A stretch of DNA of 64,000 bases from positions 620,001 to 684,000 of the forward strand of contig NZ_RBCI01000003.1 of the NCBI RefSeq assembly GCF_003628535.1. The letters run 5' to 3'. The notes below the pieces were generated by a model that had not been told where the DNA came from, searched no databases, and was given only the letters and a program-made list of their open reading frames with translations. The stretch comes from Flavisolibacter nicotianae. GTDB lineage: Bacteria; Bacteroidota; Bacteroidia; Chitinophagales; Chitinophagaceae. Below, piece after piece: positions 9,044-17,719 of the stretch. A program made the position numbers and the translations under genes. Position 1 is the first letter of the stretch. Each line of letters opens with the position of its first letter.

Positions 9044-9113
9044 GGCCGGATTGTGAGCCGGCCCGCCATTTAGGGAACTGCCTTTCGGGTAGGTAAGAGG
9101 TTCCCAATTTTTT
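9044..9113 (+). promoter_or_regulatory. Two stacked hairpins inside the deacetylase-symporter operon
   Basis: GGCCGG (9044-9049) pairs with CCGGCC (9058-9063). GGGAAC (9073-9078) pairs with GTTCCC (9100-9105), with further partial pairing inside and AATTTTTT directly after. The second hairpin resembles a terminator, yet the operon seems to continue. It may act as an attenuator or an RNA stability element. Inference from sequence only. Confidence 0.4.
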
Positions 9114-9119
9114 CAGAGT

Positions 9120-9242
9120 ATGAAACAGAACCAAGATAAACCACCGCTGTTCAAAGGCTGGAGCGCCTGGTACATAATTGTGATTCTTTTTCTTTTATTG
9201 CTCCTATTTTTATTCTACCGCTTTACCAAAACCTTTTCATGA
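9120..9242 (+). CDS. Single-helix small membrane protein, 40 aa
   Basis: It begins MKQNQDKPPLFKGW and has one strongly hydrophobic stretch at about residues 17-33 (YIIVILFLLLLLFLFY), ending in RFTKTFS. The stop overlaps the symporter start as ATGA, a typical coupling arrangement. The length, single helix and fixed place just before a transporter fit a small accessory subunit, as seen for some sodium:solute symporters. No homologue is recognised, so the role is inferred from context. Confidence 0.65.
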   Translation: MKQNQDKPPLFKGWSAWYIIVILFLLLLLFLFYRFTKTFS

Positions 9243-10987
9243 CCGCTACCGATTGGCTTGTGATCATTGCCGTGCTCCTTGGGATCGTTTTGTATGGTCT
9301 GTACAAGAGCCGCACCACCAAAAACCTGGAAGGTTATTTTCTTTCCAATCGCGACCTGCCCTGGTATATCGTGCTGTTAAGTATCATGGGAACGCAAGCC
9401 AGTGCAATCACCTTTCTTTCCGGCCCGGGACAAGCCTTTGCCGACGGGATGCGCTTTGTGCAATATTATTTTGGTTTACCGCTGGCGATGGTGGTTATCT
9501 GCATCACCTTCGTTCCGATCTTCAACCGGTTGAAAGTCTACACCGCCTACGAGTTTCTCGAAAAACGGTTCGATAACAAAACGCGAACGCTGACATCGTT
9601 TTTGTTTTTACTGCAGCGCGGACTGTCCACAGGAATCAGCATTTATGCGCCATCCATTATTGTCTCCTCGCTGTTTGGCTGGCCGGTGTTCTGGGTCAAC
9701 ATGGTGATGGGCGGACTGCTGATCATCTACACGGTGAGCGGTGGTGCCAGGGCCGTTGCGCATACGCAAAAAATACAACTGCTCCTCATCTTCGCAGCCA
9801 TGGCGGCAGCCGGTTACATGGTTGTTCACCTGATGCCACCCGGTGTGGGTTTGACCGAAGCCTTGCACCTGAGCGGAAAGGCAGGAAAGACGGCCGTGAT
9901 CACGTCGGGGGTAACGCAAGACGGTTTCAACTGGAACGACCGCTACAACATCTGGAGCGGACTGATTGGCGGCTTTTTCCTGGCCCTCTCTTATTTCGGT
10001 ACCGATCACTCGCAGGTGGGTCGTTATCTAACGGCTCAAAACAACCGTGAAAGCCGCCTGGGCCTGCTGATGAATGGCTTGGTGAAGGTGCCCATGCAGT
10101 TTTGCATTTTGCTGATTGGTGTGCTTGTTTTTGCGTTTTACCAGTTTGCGCCGATGCCGCTTTCGTTCGACGAAACCCTCGTGAATGATGTCGCGGCATC
10201 GCCGTACCGCGACTCCCTGCAGCAGTTGCAAAAGCAGTATGCCGACGTGAATGTGCAAAAGCAGGCAGCGGCGCAGGACTATGTTCGTGCGTTGCAAAGA
10301 AAAGAAAGTAACGACACAGGTATAGTTCGCTTTCAACAACTGACCGCCCAAAGCGAAAGCTACCGCCAGTCGTTTCGGCAACTGGCGCAAAAGGCAGTGG
10401 ATCGAAAAGGCGAGGATGCCAATTTTGTTTTTCTTTCTTTCGTCAAAAATTACTTGCCCAAAGGGTTGAAAGGCCTGCTGATCGCAATTATTTTCCTCGC
10501 ATCCTGGGGTTCGATTGCTGCTGCCCTGAATTCGCTGGCAGCAAGCACAGTAGTGGATTTTCAGCAACGGTTTGGGCGGCAGAGCCAGCCGGTGGATGAA
10601 TACCGGATTGCAAAATGGTACACGTTTGCCTGGGGCGCTTTTTCGGTGCTGGTGGCTGAATTTGCCCACAATCTTGGACAAAGCCTGATCGAGACCGTCA
10701 ATATACTCGGGTCTCTTTTTTACGGTGTGATCCTGGGAATTTTTTTAGTGGCCTTTTACCTGAAAACTGTAAAGGGCACGGCTACGTTCGTGGCGGCGCT
10801 GCTGGTCGAAGCTTTTGTCGTCGCGCTGTTTTTCAAAAACAGTATCGGGCCTTTGCGTCAACTTCCGGACATTAGTTTTTTATGGCTGAACGCGATCGGC
10901 GCCATTGGTGTGGTCCTTCTTTCCGTTTTGCTGCAGGTTTTGCTTCAACCGGGTGCGTTGCGCCGGAAAACAGTAACGGTATCATAA
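9239..10987 (+). CDS. Sodium:solute symporter (SSS family)
   Basis: 582 residues with about 13 hydrophobic segments. The first helix (DWLVIIAVLLGIVLYGLY) is followed by SRTTKNLEGYFLSNRDLPWYI, then GTQASAITFLSGPGQAFADG, typical of SSS transporters that use the sodium gradient to import sugars, vitamins or amino acids. A charged insert of about 100 residues (around 305-400, QQLQKQYADVNVQKQ) separates helices, as in several Bacteroidota members. The start is coupled by ATGA to the 40-residue ORF. The operon with a secreted PIG-L deacetylase suggests import of the deacetylation product, for instance an amino sugar derivative. Substrate not determinable from sequence. Confidence 0.88.
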   Translation: MTATDWLVIIAVLLGIVLYGLYKSRTTKNLEGYFLSNRDLPWYIVLLSIMGTQASAITFLSGPGQAFADGMRFVQYYFGLPLAMVVICITFVPIFNRLKVYTAYEFLEKRFDNKTRTLTSFLFLLQRGLSTGISIYAPSIIVSSLFGWPVFWVNMVMGGLLIIYTVSGGARAVAHTQKIQLLLIFAAMAAAGYMVVHLMPPGVGLTEALHLSGKAGKTAVITSGVTQDGFNWNDRYNIWSGLIGGFFLALSYFGTDHSQVGRYLTAQNNRESRLGLLMNGLVKVPMQFCILLIGVLVFAFYQFAPMPLSFDETLVNDVAASPYRDSLQQLQKQYADVNVQKQAAAQDYVRALQRKESNDTGIVRFQQLTAQSESYRQSFRQLAQKAVDRKGEDANFVFLSFVKNYLPKGLKGLLIAIIFLASWGSIAAALNSLAASTVVDFQQRFGRQSQPVDEYRIAKWYTFAWGAFSVLVAEFAHNLGQSLIETVNILGSLFYGVILGIFLVAFYLKTVKGTATFVAALLVEAFVVALFFKNSIGPLRQLPDISFLWLNAIGAIGVVLLSVLLQVLLQPGALRRKTVTVS

Positions 10988-11046
10988 CCGACTTACGATG
11001 CTATACCGGCAACGTTTCATTTTTTTTCGGTGAATGCCTTGAATGG

Positions 11047-11077
11047 AAAAGGTGATGCAGATGCATCACCTTTTTTC
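11047..11077. terminator. Bidirectional terminator between convergent genes
   Basis: A perfect 12-bp stem, AAAAGGTGATGC (11047-11058) with GCATCACCTTTT (11063-11074), and a four-base loop. T runs flank it on both strands. It separates the symporter operon from the ferritin-like operon. Confidence 0.85.
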
Positions 11078-11097
11078 ATAGATCAATATTGTGTGCA

Positions 11098-11988
11098 TTA
11101 ACCCACTAAAAACGGATTGACAATTGCGGTGATCTCGGCTTTTGTCAACGGCTCGTCAAATGCTTCCGACGCCTCGTTGGCAGCGATCATTTGTCCGCCG
11201 ATGTTCGTGATGGGAACGCTGGCCTGCGTGGTGGCATTCTCGCCGTTGTAGCTAAGCTGGATCGCTGCATTGACGCTGGAATTCCCCGCGTCGATCCCGC
11301 TTTGCGCCTGCGTAATCCAGGGCTGAAGCAGCACGCCGGCTGGAATCAGTTGCCCTAGGTTACGACGCATCTGGCGAATGTGCGAAGCATGGCGGGCTTC
11401 CACCGAATGAATTTGCAAGGCGGCCTGCAATACATCGTTGTTGTTGATCAGCCGCGGTGCCTGTCCTTTGTAGGCGCGGACACCTGTGTCTTCAAAGGTT
11501 TGTGCAACTGCCAGCAGCACTGCATAATTATTGGTAAATGCCGTGGCAAAAGGTCCCGTGCCGGAACCCTTGCCACCGGAGAAGTCGAACGATGCGGCAG
11601 TGTACGTTGGTGGTGTCACGCCGAGTGATGTCAGGACAGATTTCAGGAAGTTAACGTGTGCAACTTCGTGGTCACGTATGGTGGTCATGGCGCCTTGTGC
11701 AGCACCAGCAGGTACGCCGTTGGTGGCAAACGTGGAAACTACCCGCTTGTAAAATTCCGCTTCGAGGTTTTCGAGCAGGTAAGCGAAGAGGAGAACGTCT
11801 TTAACGTCATCGGTGGTTTGTCCATAGGCCTTATTCAGCATCGAGCCCAGTGCTGTGGGCACGGCGGCAAGAGCCAGTGTTTTCCCGATAAACGAAAAGC
11901 GTTTCATGATATGCCGGCGGCTATCCAACCGCTCGTAAACCTCCGGATCAACGTTTTCAATTTCAGAGATAATATTTTGAATATTCAT
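11098..11988 (-). CDS. Ferritin-like domain protein, 296 aa
   Basis: The start at MNIQNIISEI avoids overlap with the upstream gene. The export signal seems to be SRRHIMKRFSFIGKTLALAAVP, a degenerate Tat-like segment. The mature protein is a four-helix ferritin-like domain (Ferritin_2 type). Presumed diiron ligands are visible in order: ENLEAEF, DHEVAH, TFEDTG and VEARH. The domain family contains diiron proteins of mostly unknown activity, often in the periplasm. It lies 31 bases downstream of a paralogue with the same ligands, so the two are probably cotranscribed. A terminator follows. Likely role in oxidative stress or metal handling; not proven. Confidence 0.8.
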   Translation of the reverse strand: MNIQNIISEIENVDPEVYERLDSRRHIMKRFSFIGKTLALAAVPTALGSMLNKAYGQTTDDVKDVLLFAYLLENLEAEFYKRVVSTFATNGVPAGAAQGAMTTIRDHEVAHVNFLKSVLTSLGVTPPTYTAASFDFSGGKGSGTGPFATAFTNNYAVLLAVAQTFEDTGVRAYKGQAPRLINNNDVLQAALQIHSVEARHASHIRQMRRNLGQLIPAGVLLQPWITQAQSGIDAGNSSVNAAIQLSYNGENATTQASVPITNIGGQMIAANEASEAFDEPLTKAEITAIVNPFLVG

Positions 11989-12019
11989 TGTTTCGTGTTT
12001 AGATGTTGAAGAAAAGGGA

Positions 12020-12766
12020 TTAGGAGGTGGGCAAATTGCTGGCGTTGATTTTTGTTTTAATATAGCTGGAAGCGGCTGCCAGCACATCCGGCGGGTTCAG
12101 TGCCGCGTCGAGTCCTTTGGCGTTGTCGGCACCCAGCGGCTGCAGCGAGGTCAAGTCTGCAAACGAACCATTGCTGAGGAGGTCGCGGAACAGGGCCGCA
12201 TGGCGTGCCTCCACCGAAACGATCTTGCCGGCGATGGTCAGGTAATCCGTACTTACCAATAATTTGCCGGCACCGTTGTACGCTGCTACACCCAGATCTT
12301 CAAATGTTTTGGCTGTTGTCAGCACACTGCTTCGGTTGGAAAAATCAATGCTTGAAAAATCGACTTCCAGTGCCTGGATGGCATTGCTGCCGAGGGCCGC
12401 TTTGAAAAATTCGCGGTGGGCAATTTCATGGTCGCGTACGTCTTTGATGTACTCCTGTTCCAGGGCGCTAAAGTTGGTTGTGAAACTTCCATTTGCCACC
12501 ACCTGGGTGTAAAAAGCAGCTTCCAGTTGCTCCAGCGCATACGCATAATTCAGGATGCCTACATCGCCGCTGCCTAAGTTGGTACCGTTACTGCTGCTGT
12601 CGTCGTCTTTTTTGCAGCCTGTTAATCCGGCGCCGCCAACCACTACGGCCGATGCACCGACAAGGCCCGAAAAACGGAGGAATTTTCTGCGGGAGAGTTC
12701 TTGTTGCGACAAGTCGCTGAGGAGGGAATGCTCATCCTGTTTTTCTGAGCGTTTCAAAATGTCCAT
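12020..12766 (-). CDS. Ferritin-like domain Tat lipoprotein, 248 aa
   Basis: The N-terminus has a twin-arginine motif, SRRKFLRFS (residues 25-33), then a hydrophobic core and a lipobox ending LTGC with Cys51, followed by a flexible DDDSSSNG linker. This indicates folding in the cytoplasm, Tat export and lipid anchoring. The ferritin-like domain keeps all expected ligands: EQLEAAF, DHEIAH, TFEDLG and VEARH. Tat export fits a protein that receives its metal before crossing the membrane. First gene of a two-gene operon with the paralogue 31 bases downstream. The 24 residues before the Tat motif are unusually long and polar. Confidence 0.83.
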   Translation of the reverse strand: MDILKRSEKQDEHSLLSDLSQQELSRRKFLRFSGLVGASAVVVGGAGLTGCKKDDDSSSNGTNLGSGDVGILNYAYALEQLEAAFYTQVVANGSFTTNFSALEQEYIKDVRDHEIAHREFFKAALGSNAIQALEVDFSSIDFSNRSSVLTTAKTFEDLGVAAYNGAGKLLVSTDYLTIAGKIVSVEARHAALFRDLLSNGSFADLTSLQPLGADNAKGLDAALNPPDVLAAASSYIKTKINASNLPTS

Positions 12767-12975
12767 ACTGTCTGTTTAAGGGTGAAAAAAAAGTTTCCGT
12801 GGTGAGGGACTGTTTGCCTGTAGCCAATCATTTCAAAGAGTTACGAAAAGAGTCATGCCGCTGGATTTACAGAGTCAAAAAAAAGTTCTTGTGGCATGAT
12901 TGATTCCGCAAAATGATAAAGCTTAAACAACGTCTAGCTGTGTTCGTTAGCAACTGTAGAAAGTTTGGCGCAAAA

Positions 12976-13005
12976 AAAAAGAACACTGTTGGAAGTGTTC
13001 TTTTT
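12976..13005 (-). terminator. Terminator of the DUF2911 gene
   Basis: AAAAAGAACACT (12976-12987) pairs with AGTGTTCTTTTT (12994-13005) around GTTGGA. On the minus strand it follows the stop at 13024 by 18 bases. Confidence 0.8.
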
Positions 13006-13023
13006 AAAAAGGTTGTTGACCGG

Positions 13024-13857
13024 TTATTTCAAGCGTTCCAAAAGCTTTTCATTCAGTTTTACATAGTCGTCGTTCTTTTGTGCTTTGGCCAGTTCCATTG
13101 ATTTGGCAGCAGTCTGCCGGGCTTCGTCTTTCTTTCCCAGTTTGGCCAGGGCATTCGCTTTCTGGTGATAGATCCAGTAGGCGTTTGGATTTTGCTCAAT
13201 TGCTTTGTTGAACCAGCTAACAGCCTGGTTCAGGTCTTTTCCTGATTCCATATAATACATGGCCGCATTGAAGTAAGGGCGGTTGTCCTTGTTCATCAGG
13301 TTGTCGATCTGTGCCATCACCTTGCTGTCGATATCGGTGGTAATGGGTACAGCTACGGCCGTTTTCTCCCACATTATTTTCAGTTCTGCTGAAGCTGGTT
13401 TAACATTATCAAACTGCATGGTAAAGGTTTCTACAGGGTCGTTCAGTTTGAGGGATTTAACCTTTGTGCGCAACAGGTCGTCTTCCTGTTTGTATTCGGT
13501 GCCCCAGTTGGCAGAACCCTTGTTGATGATCACTTCCCATTCGTTTTCGCCGGGGATGGTATAGAGTGCATATTCGCCGGCCTTGAGGGGCTGCCCGCCG
13601 ATCAGCACATCATCGTTGAATTTGATGCGGGTGGCGGCGTTTGCGCCGGTACGCCATACTTTCCCAAACGGCACCAGGTCGCCGAAAATCTTACGGCCTT
13701 TCATGCCGGGACGGGAATAGATCAATTGCATGGACGAAATGCCAAAATCTTGTTGAATGGTTTGCGTGGGACTGGGAGCGGGTGTTCGAAGTTGTTGTGC
13801 TTCTGTCGCTGAAAGAAAGGCGCAGCATAGCAAAGCGAGAGTCAATTTCCGGATCAT
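13024..13857 (-). CDS. Exported DUF2911 domain protein with C-terminal TPR-like repeats
   Basis: 277 residues from the chosen start. The signal peptide is MIRKLTLALLCCAFLSATEA. The DUF2911 region (residues about 30-170) shows the conserved stretch YSRPGMKGRKIFGDLVPFGK and then VWRTGANAATRIKF and AGEYALYTIPG. The C-terminal 90 residues have TPR-like helices (YFNAAMYYMESGKDL, AVSWFNKAIEQNPNAYWIYH). DUF2911 proteins are widespread secreted proteins of unknown activity in Bacteroidota. Two upstream ATGs (13887, 13899) were rejected because a perfect TATCTTTG promoter box at 13876-13883 would put transcription initiation downstream of them. The lipoprotein gene upstream ends 66 bases earlier. Confidence 0.82.
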   Translation of the reverse strand: MIRKLTLALLCCAFLSATEAQQLRTPAPSPTQTIQQDFGISSMQLIYSRPGMKGRKIFGDLVPFGKVWRTGANAATRIKFNDDVLIGGQPLKAGEYALYTIPGENEWEVIINKGSANWGTEYKQEDDLLRTKVKSLKLNDPVETFTMQFDNVKPASAELKIMWEKTAVAVPITTDIDSKVMAQIDNLMNKDNRPYFNAAMYYMESGKDLNQAVSWFNKAIEQNPNAYWIYHQKANALAKLGKKDEARQTAAKSMELAKAQKNDDYVKLNEKLLERLK

Positions 13858-13875
13858 ATGATTGAAAGATTTTTT

Positions 13876-13883
13876 CAAAGATA
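13876..13883 (-). promoter_or_regulatory. -7 promoter box of the DUF2911 gene
   Basis: On the minus strand it reads TATCTTTG, an exact TAnnTTTG match. A TTTC about 18 bases upstream could serve as the -33 element. It fixes the start codon at 13857. Confidence 0.6.
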
Positions 13884-13923
13884 ACATTGTGTTGTTCATC
13901 TGAAAGTTTGTGAGAAGCGGGCC

Positions 13924-14469
13924 TTATTCTTCGCTGCTTGCTGCCAGGTGCAAACGGTAGCTTCCCCGTACGTCTCCGGTTCCGTTTTTGTCCCACACCC
14001 TGTAGCGCACAAGATAGGATTGGGTATCCGAACGTGGTTGGGTGATGACTGCTTTCAACTGCACATGCCCCGCCTGCGATTCGCCGACTTTTGTACCGTT
14101 AAAAAGATCGGGTGAAGAGAGAACCGGCTCGCCCTGACCGGTCACGATGGATTGACGGGCGCCCAACGCCACCTGGCCGTTTTCCGCGATCCATCCCTGT
14201 GCAACAACAAGGTTCAGGCAAACCGTATCGCCGCCGGCGACCGTGTTGCCGGCAGGAAGTAAATTACCATTGGCATTGGAGAGATAAGCCCGGGCGATGG
14301 TCAGGCCGCCGGCTTCGTGTACAATGATGCCATTCAGGATGGTTGCCTTGCTGTTGGTCTGCAGATTCGGAAAAGAATCCAGCGGTTCGCCGGATGGTGC
14401 AGAAGGCGAGTGGCAGCCGGCAAGGAAAATTGAAAAGGTGCACGAAAAAACAAGAGAGCTCCAACGCAT
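13924..14469 (-). CDS. Lipoprotein of unknown function, 181 aa
   Basis: The start at MRWSSLVFSC gives a standard lipoprotein signal: hydrophobic core and lipobox FLAGC, with Cys near residue 19. The mature part (EAGGLTIARAYLSNANGNLLPAG, GDTVCLNLVVAQGW, SYLVRYRVWDKNG) looks like a beta-rich domain. An earlier in-frame ATG (14517) would add 16 residues with their own Cys and is less likely. It lies just upstream of the DUF2911 gene on the same strand, but that gene seems to have its own promoter. No family recognised. Confidence 0.65.
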   Translation of the reverse strand: MRWSSLVFSCTFSIFLAGCHSPSAPSGEPLDSFPNLQTNSKATILNGIIVHEAGGLTIARAYLSNANGNLLPAGNTVAGGDTVCLNLVVAQGWIAENGQVALGARQSIVTGQGEPVLSSPDLFNGTKVGESQAGHVQLKAVITQPRSDTQSYLVRYRVWDKNGTGDVRGSYRLHLAASSEE

Positions 14470-14761
14470 GCGAAAAGGTAACGAGCAGGCGGGTTGTCCC
14501 CAAATAAAAACCCGCAAAAAGGAAGTGATGCCGTGAATCTGCCAATGGCCAAGGGGCCTTTTCAGGTGTCAGATGGCACGTATTTTCCAGTTCTGCGGGC
14601 CGGGAATGAATCGTATGGTCAGAGAAACCAGTCGTTCCAATAAAGAGGCAGGGAGCCTGAACAAAATCGTTTTACACCAATAGAATAGCGTACGGATTAG
14701 GCATTCAGCCGGGAATTGGATTTTATTCGGTCCCTGCTTTTATTGGAGTGTGTTTAAAAAT

Positions 14762-15706
14762 TTAAAATTTGGGGCAGCGCATTTGCATCGGCGTTGACGA
14801 TTCGTTCGGCAGGCGCCAGCCAAAGCGCACGAGCGTCGAAAAGAACGAGTCGTTGTTTCGCTGCTGGCCACGCTGTTCGCCGTTGTCGGGACGGGAATTG
14901 GAGCTATAGCCGCGGTAATAAACCTGCTTTGCTACCGTAGCGTTTTCCGGCGTCAGGTATTTGTCAAACAAAGCGGGATCGATGTAGGTCGAGCTCACAT
15001 CATCGATATAGTCGGTAAAGGTTTTGCGGTGAAGCACTTCGAGGCCGATATACATCTGGTCAGTCAGGTAGTACTTGGCACCAAAACCCATGGGCACTTC
15101 TCTTTGTGTAAGACTGTACGGTGTCCGCCCGGCGTATTCAGCCATTCCCTGGCCTTCGGTGTGCAGGGGCTGAAGGTCTACCCAGCGTTGCGTGCCGTTG
15201 GGTGCGTAGTATACTGCCTGCGGATTGAATTTGAAAAATCCTATACCAATCAGCCCATAAGGGCGAAGCTTGCCGGCAAGCCCGTCGTATTGCTCCATGA
15301 AAACCGTCGGGTAAAGTTCGATGGCGGCGTATCCTTCTGTCATTGTGGAGCGGAAATGCAAATTCCGTGCTTTCCGGAATGTTTCAAAACCGCCTTTATC
15401 GCTGATCAGGCTGTCGGCACCTTCCAGCTGTCCCGAGTTAAAGGCAAGGCGAAAGCCGAACCAGTCGACGGGGTAATAATTCAGGTAAAAGCCTTTGCAA
15501 AGCTTGGTCAGCGAGAGGTTCACGTCTTTCACCAATGTCGTTCCCTTTCCGTAGTTGCCACCCAGGTCGCCAAGAAAAAATAGCGGGCCGAGGCCAACGC
15601 CGACCTCCACATTGCGATAGGCGACCGATTGTGCATTGGACAAAAAGGAAAAGGAAACAAAGGTTATGAGGAAGACTGTACGGATTGCGTGTACAATTGT
15701 TCTCAT
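14762..15706 (-). CDS. Outer-membrane beta-barrel protein, 314 aa
   Basis: A signal peptide (TVFLITFVSFSFLSNAQ) is followed by alternating amphipathic strands (VEVGVGLGPLFFLGDLGGNYG, LRPYGLIGIGFFKFNP, MGFGAKYYLTDQMYIGLEV). This and the loop RPDNGEQRGQQRNNDSFF before a last strand (TLVRFGWRL) resemble DUF6089-type barrel proteins of Bacteroidota. Barrels of this kind sit in the outer membrane; no substrate is known. The protein ends PMQMRCPKF, so the barrel does not end on the usual aromatic residue. A TTACTTTC box at 15738-15745 (minus strand) is a weak promoter candidate. Confidence 0.75.
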   Translation of the reverse strand: MRTIVHAIRTVFLITFVSFSFLSNAQSVAYRNVEVGVGLGPLFFLGDLGGNYGKGTTLVKDVNLSLTKLCKGFYLNYYPVDWFGFRLAFNSGQLEGADSLISDKGGFETFRKARNLHFRSTMTEGYAAIELYPTVFMEQYDGLAGKLRPYGLIGIGFFKFNPQAVYYAPNGTQRWVDLQPLHTEGQGMAEYAGRTPYSLTQREVPMGFGAKYYLTDQMYIGLEVLHRKTFTDYIDDVSSTYIDPALFDKYLTPENATVAKQVYYRGYSSNSRPDNGEQRGQQRNNDSFFSTLVRFGWRLPNESSTPMQMRCPKF

Positions 15707-15815
15707 GGGATTTGGATTTTCGTTTGGATTACTAAACGAAAGTAACCGCCCACTAATTAATTTACAAGCAACTCGTAAAGAATCATTGAATTCTCAGTAC
15801 TTGTGCGTCGTAGAT

Positions 15816-16271
15816 CTACGATGGTTGTTTTAGCATGTAAATGTGCTCGATACCATCTTCCAGGTAAACCTCGCTGACCTGCTGAAAGCCGAATGACTCG
15901 TAAAAGCGTTTGAGGTAAAGTTGCGCCCCGATCCTGATCGGCCCCTGGCCAAATAACCGGTAGCAGGTATCGATGGACGTTGTCATCAGTTCGCGGCCGG
16001 CGCCATGGCGGCGCACAGCCGGTGAAGTAACAACCCTTCCGATGGAAATTTCAGGGTAAATGACACCGGGAGGCACCAACCGTGTGTAGGCGACAAGTTT
16101 GTTGCCGGTCATTCCCATCAGGTGGTAGCACACCTGGTCTTTATCATCGGCGTCCTGGAAAACGCAGTTCTGCTCCACCACGAAAACTTCGTTTCGAAGC
16201 TGCAGGATGGCATAGAGCTCAAACGGAGTCAATACCTCAAATTTTTTTAAGATCCAATCGGTATGCATCAT
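15816..16271 (-). CDS. elaA: GNAT acetyltransferase, ElaA type
   Basis: 151 residues, the full length expected of ElaA-like GNAT proteins. Visible features: LYAILQLRNEVFVVEQNC near the N-terminus, the beta strand LVAYTRLVPPG, and the acetyl-CoA loop region IGRVVTSPAVRRHGAGRELM (residues about 78-97), closing with RFYESFGFQQVSE. ElaA is an uncharacterised acetyltransferase of the GNAT superfamily. The gene starts eight bases after the stop of the M28 peptidase gene, so the two are probably cotranscribed; a functional link is unclear. Confidence 0.8.
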   Translation of the reverse strand: MMHTDWILKKFEVLTPFELYAILQLRNEVFVVEQNCVFQDADDKDQVCYHLMGMTGNKLVAYTRLVPPGVIYPEISIGRVVTSPAVRRHGAGRELMTTSIDTCYRLFGQGPIRIGAQLYLKRFYESFGFQQVSEVYLEDGIEHIYMLKQPS

Positions 16272-16279
16272 AAACTGGA

Positions 16280-17632
16280 TTAACGGCTTGGTGCCGGAAC
16301 AACCGGCAGGCTTTCGTTGCCGGTTTCATTCACCGTCTGCACAGCAAAAAAATAGTTGTCTTTTGAGTAGGGCAGTTGCGCCTGTGTCTCGGTGGTAAAA
16401 ATTTTCTTTTGCCAGACAGGGCTGGTCGTTTCCCGCATCAAAATATAATAGCCTTTCGCCTTCCCTGTTTTGGGTGCCTGCCAGCTGAGGACCGTATAGT
16501 TTGTCAGGTTTTTTACGTCCACTTTTACGTCCTGCGGCATGGATGGCGCCTTGGCCAAATTGGCAAGATTGCTCAGGTTCATCGCCGTGTTTTTGCGCAG
16601 GTATTCAAAGTCCATGAACTGCGGCAGGTCGCCATATTGAATGCCGTTTTCCATCCGAACATTCTGGTGCTGGTGATAATAATTTTCATTCATTTCGGTG
16701 ATGCGCACAGCGGCATAGCCATTCTCGACATAGGGAGTGTGATCGCCGCCGCGCAGAAACCGGTCGTTGCGATAGATCATCACCACCTGCAGGTTGTCAA
16801 CATAGCGTTCGCCCACTTCTTTCACGTAGCGGGCCAGTTGCCTTGCCTTCCCGTCATTTTCCAGTCCCAGTTGCCGGATCGCCTTGCCGGCCTTGTCCAG
16901 TTCAAATGCCGGCAGGCCCTCACTGAACACACGAATCCGGGTGTTGTCTATAATGTTGGTTTGGCTGGAATTATTGCTGCCCATGATATCATTGTTCAGC
17001 ACAGCCTCGATGTTCCAGGCCTCTTTTTTTGCCTTGTTTGCCATGAAATTTGCTCCCAGCAGCCCCTGCTCTTCGCCACTGACAGCGACGAAAATCACCG
17101 TTGCCGGGAAACTGTGACGGCTCATCACACGGGCACATTCCAGCACGGCGGCTGTGCCGCTGCCATCGTCGTTGGCGCCGGGTGCATCGCCGGTTCTATC
17201 CATTACACTGGTGCGCATGTTGTCCAGATGACCACTGATGATAAAAATGCGGTTGTCGGCAGGGTCGGTGCCTTTCAACGTAGCTACCACGTTTCCGAGG
17301 TTAATGGCAGAATCAACCCGCTTGCCGTCGGGACCATAGGTCGTTGTATCGATCAGGGCAGTTAAGCGGCCATTCGATGTTTTGGCAAACTGGCTGAAGC
17401 GGCTCAATACCCAGTTTCTGGCTGCACCAATTCCCCGTTTGGAATCTTTTTGGGTGCTCAACGTATTTCGTGTGCCGAAAGCAACCAGCGTTTTGATGTA
17501 GGATTGCAGCGAGTCGGCCGACACTTCTTTGACCATGTTTTCAATTTCCGGGTCTCGTTGCACAACTGTTTGCCCCAAAGCAGTAACAGCGAATCCATGG
17601 ACGGCAATAACGAACACCAACAGTTTTCTCAT
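16280..17632 (-). CDS. Secreted M28 family zinc aminopeptidase
   Basis: 450 residues with a signal peptide (RKLLVFVIAVHGFAVTALGQ). The M28 metal ligands are visible in order: H135 in SGHLDN, D155 in GANDDGSG, E187/E188 in SGEEQGL, D215 in NNDIMG, and a distal His in ENYYHQHQN. The family cleaves N-terminal residues from peptides with two zinc ions. The C-terminal 90 residues (PQDVKVDVKNLTNYTVLSW, KGYYILMRETT, NYFFAVQTVNETGNES) form a fibronectin type III-like module, useful for substrate or surface binding. A TAATTTTA box lies 19-26 bases upstream of the start. ElaA follows in the same operon. Confidence 0.9.
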   Translation of the reverse strand: MRKLLVFVIAVHGFAVTALGQTVVQRDPEIENMVKEVSADSLQSYIKTLVAFGTRNTLSTQKDSKRGIGAARNWVLSRFSQFAKTSNGRLTALIDTTTYGPDGKRVDSAINLGNVVATLKGTDPADNRIFIISGHLDNMRTSVMDRTGDAPGANDDGSGTAAVLECARVMSRHSFPATVIFVAVSGEEQGLLGANFMANKAKKEAWNIEAVLNNDIMGSNNSSQTNIIDNTRIRVFSEGLPAFELDKAGKAIRQLGLENDGKARQLARYVKEVGERYVDNLQVVMIYRNDRFLRGGDHTPYVENGYAAVRITEMNENYYHQHQNVRMENGIQYGDLPQFMDFEYLRKNTAMNLSNLANLAKAPSMPQDVKVDVKNLTNYTVLSWQAPKTGKAKGYYILMRETTSPVWQKKIFTTETQAQLPYSKDNYFFAVQTVNETGNESLPVVPAPSR

Positions 17633-17650
17633 GCGTAAATTTTAGGGTGC

Positions 17651-17658
17651 TAAAATTA
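17651..17658 (-). promoter_or_regulatory. -7-like box of the M28 gene
   Basis: The minus strand reads TAATTTTA, a one-base variant of TAnnTTTG, 19 bases upstream of the start codon. Confidence 0.35.
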
Positions 17659-17719
17659 AGGACTCGCTGCCTTTGGCGCTTTTCTTCTATTTTTAATTTT
17701 AAACTTTTGCAGATCCCTG

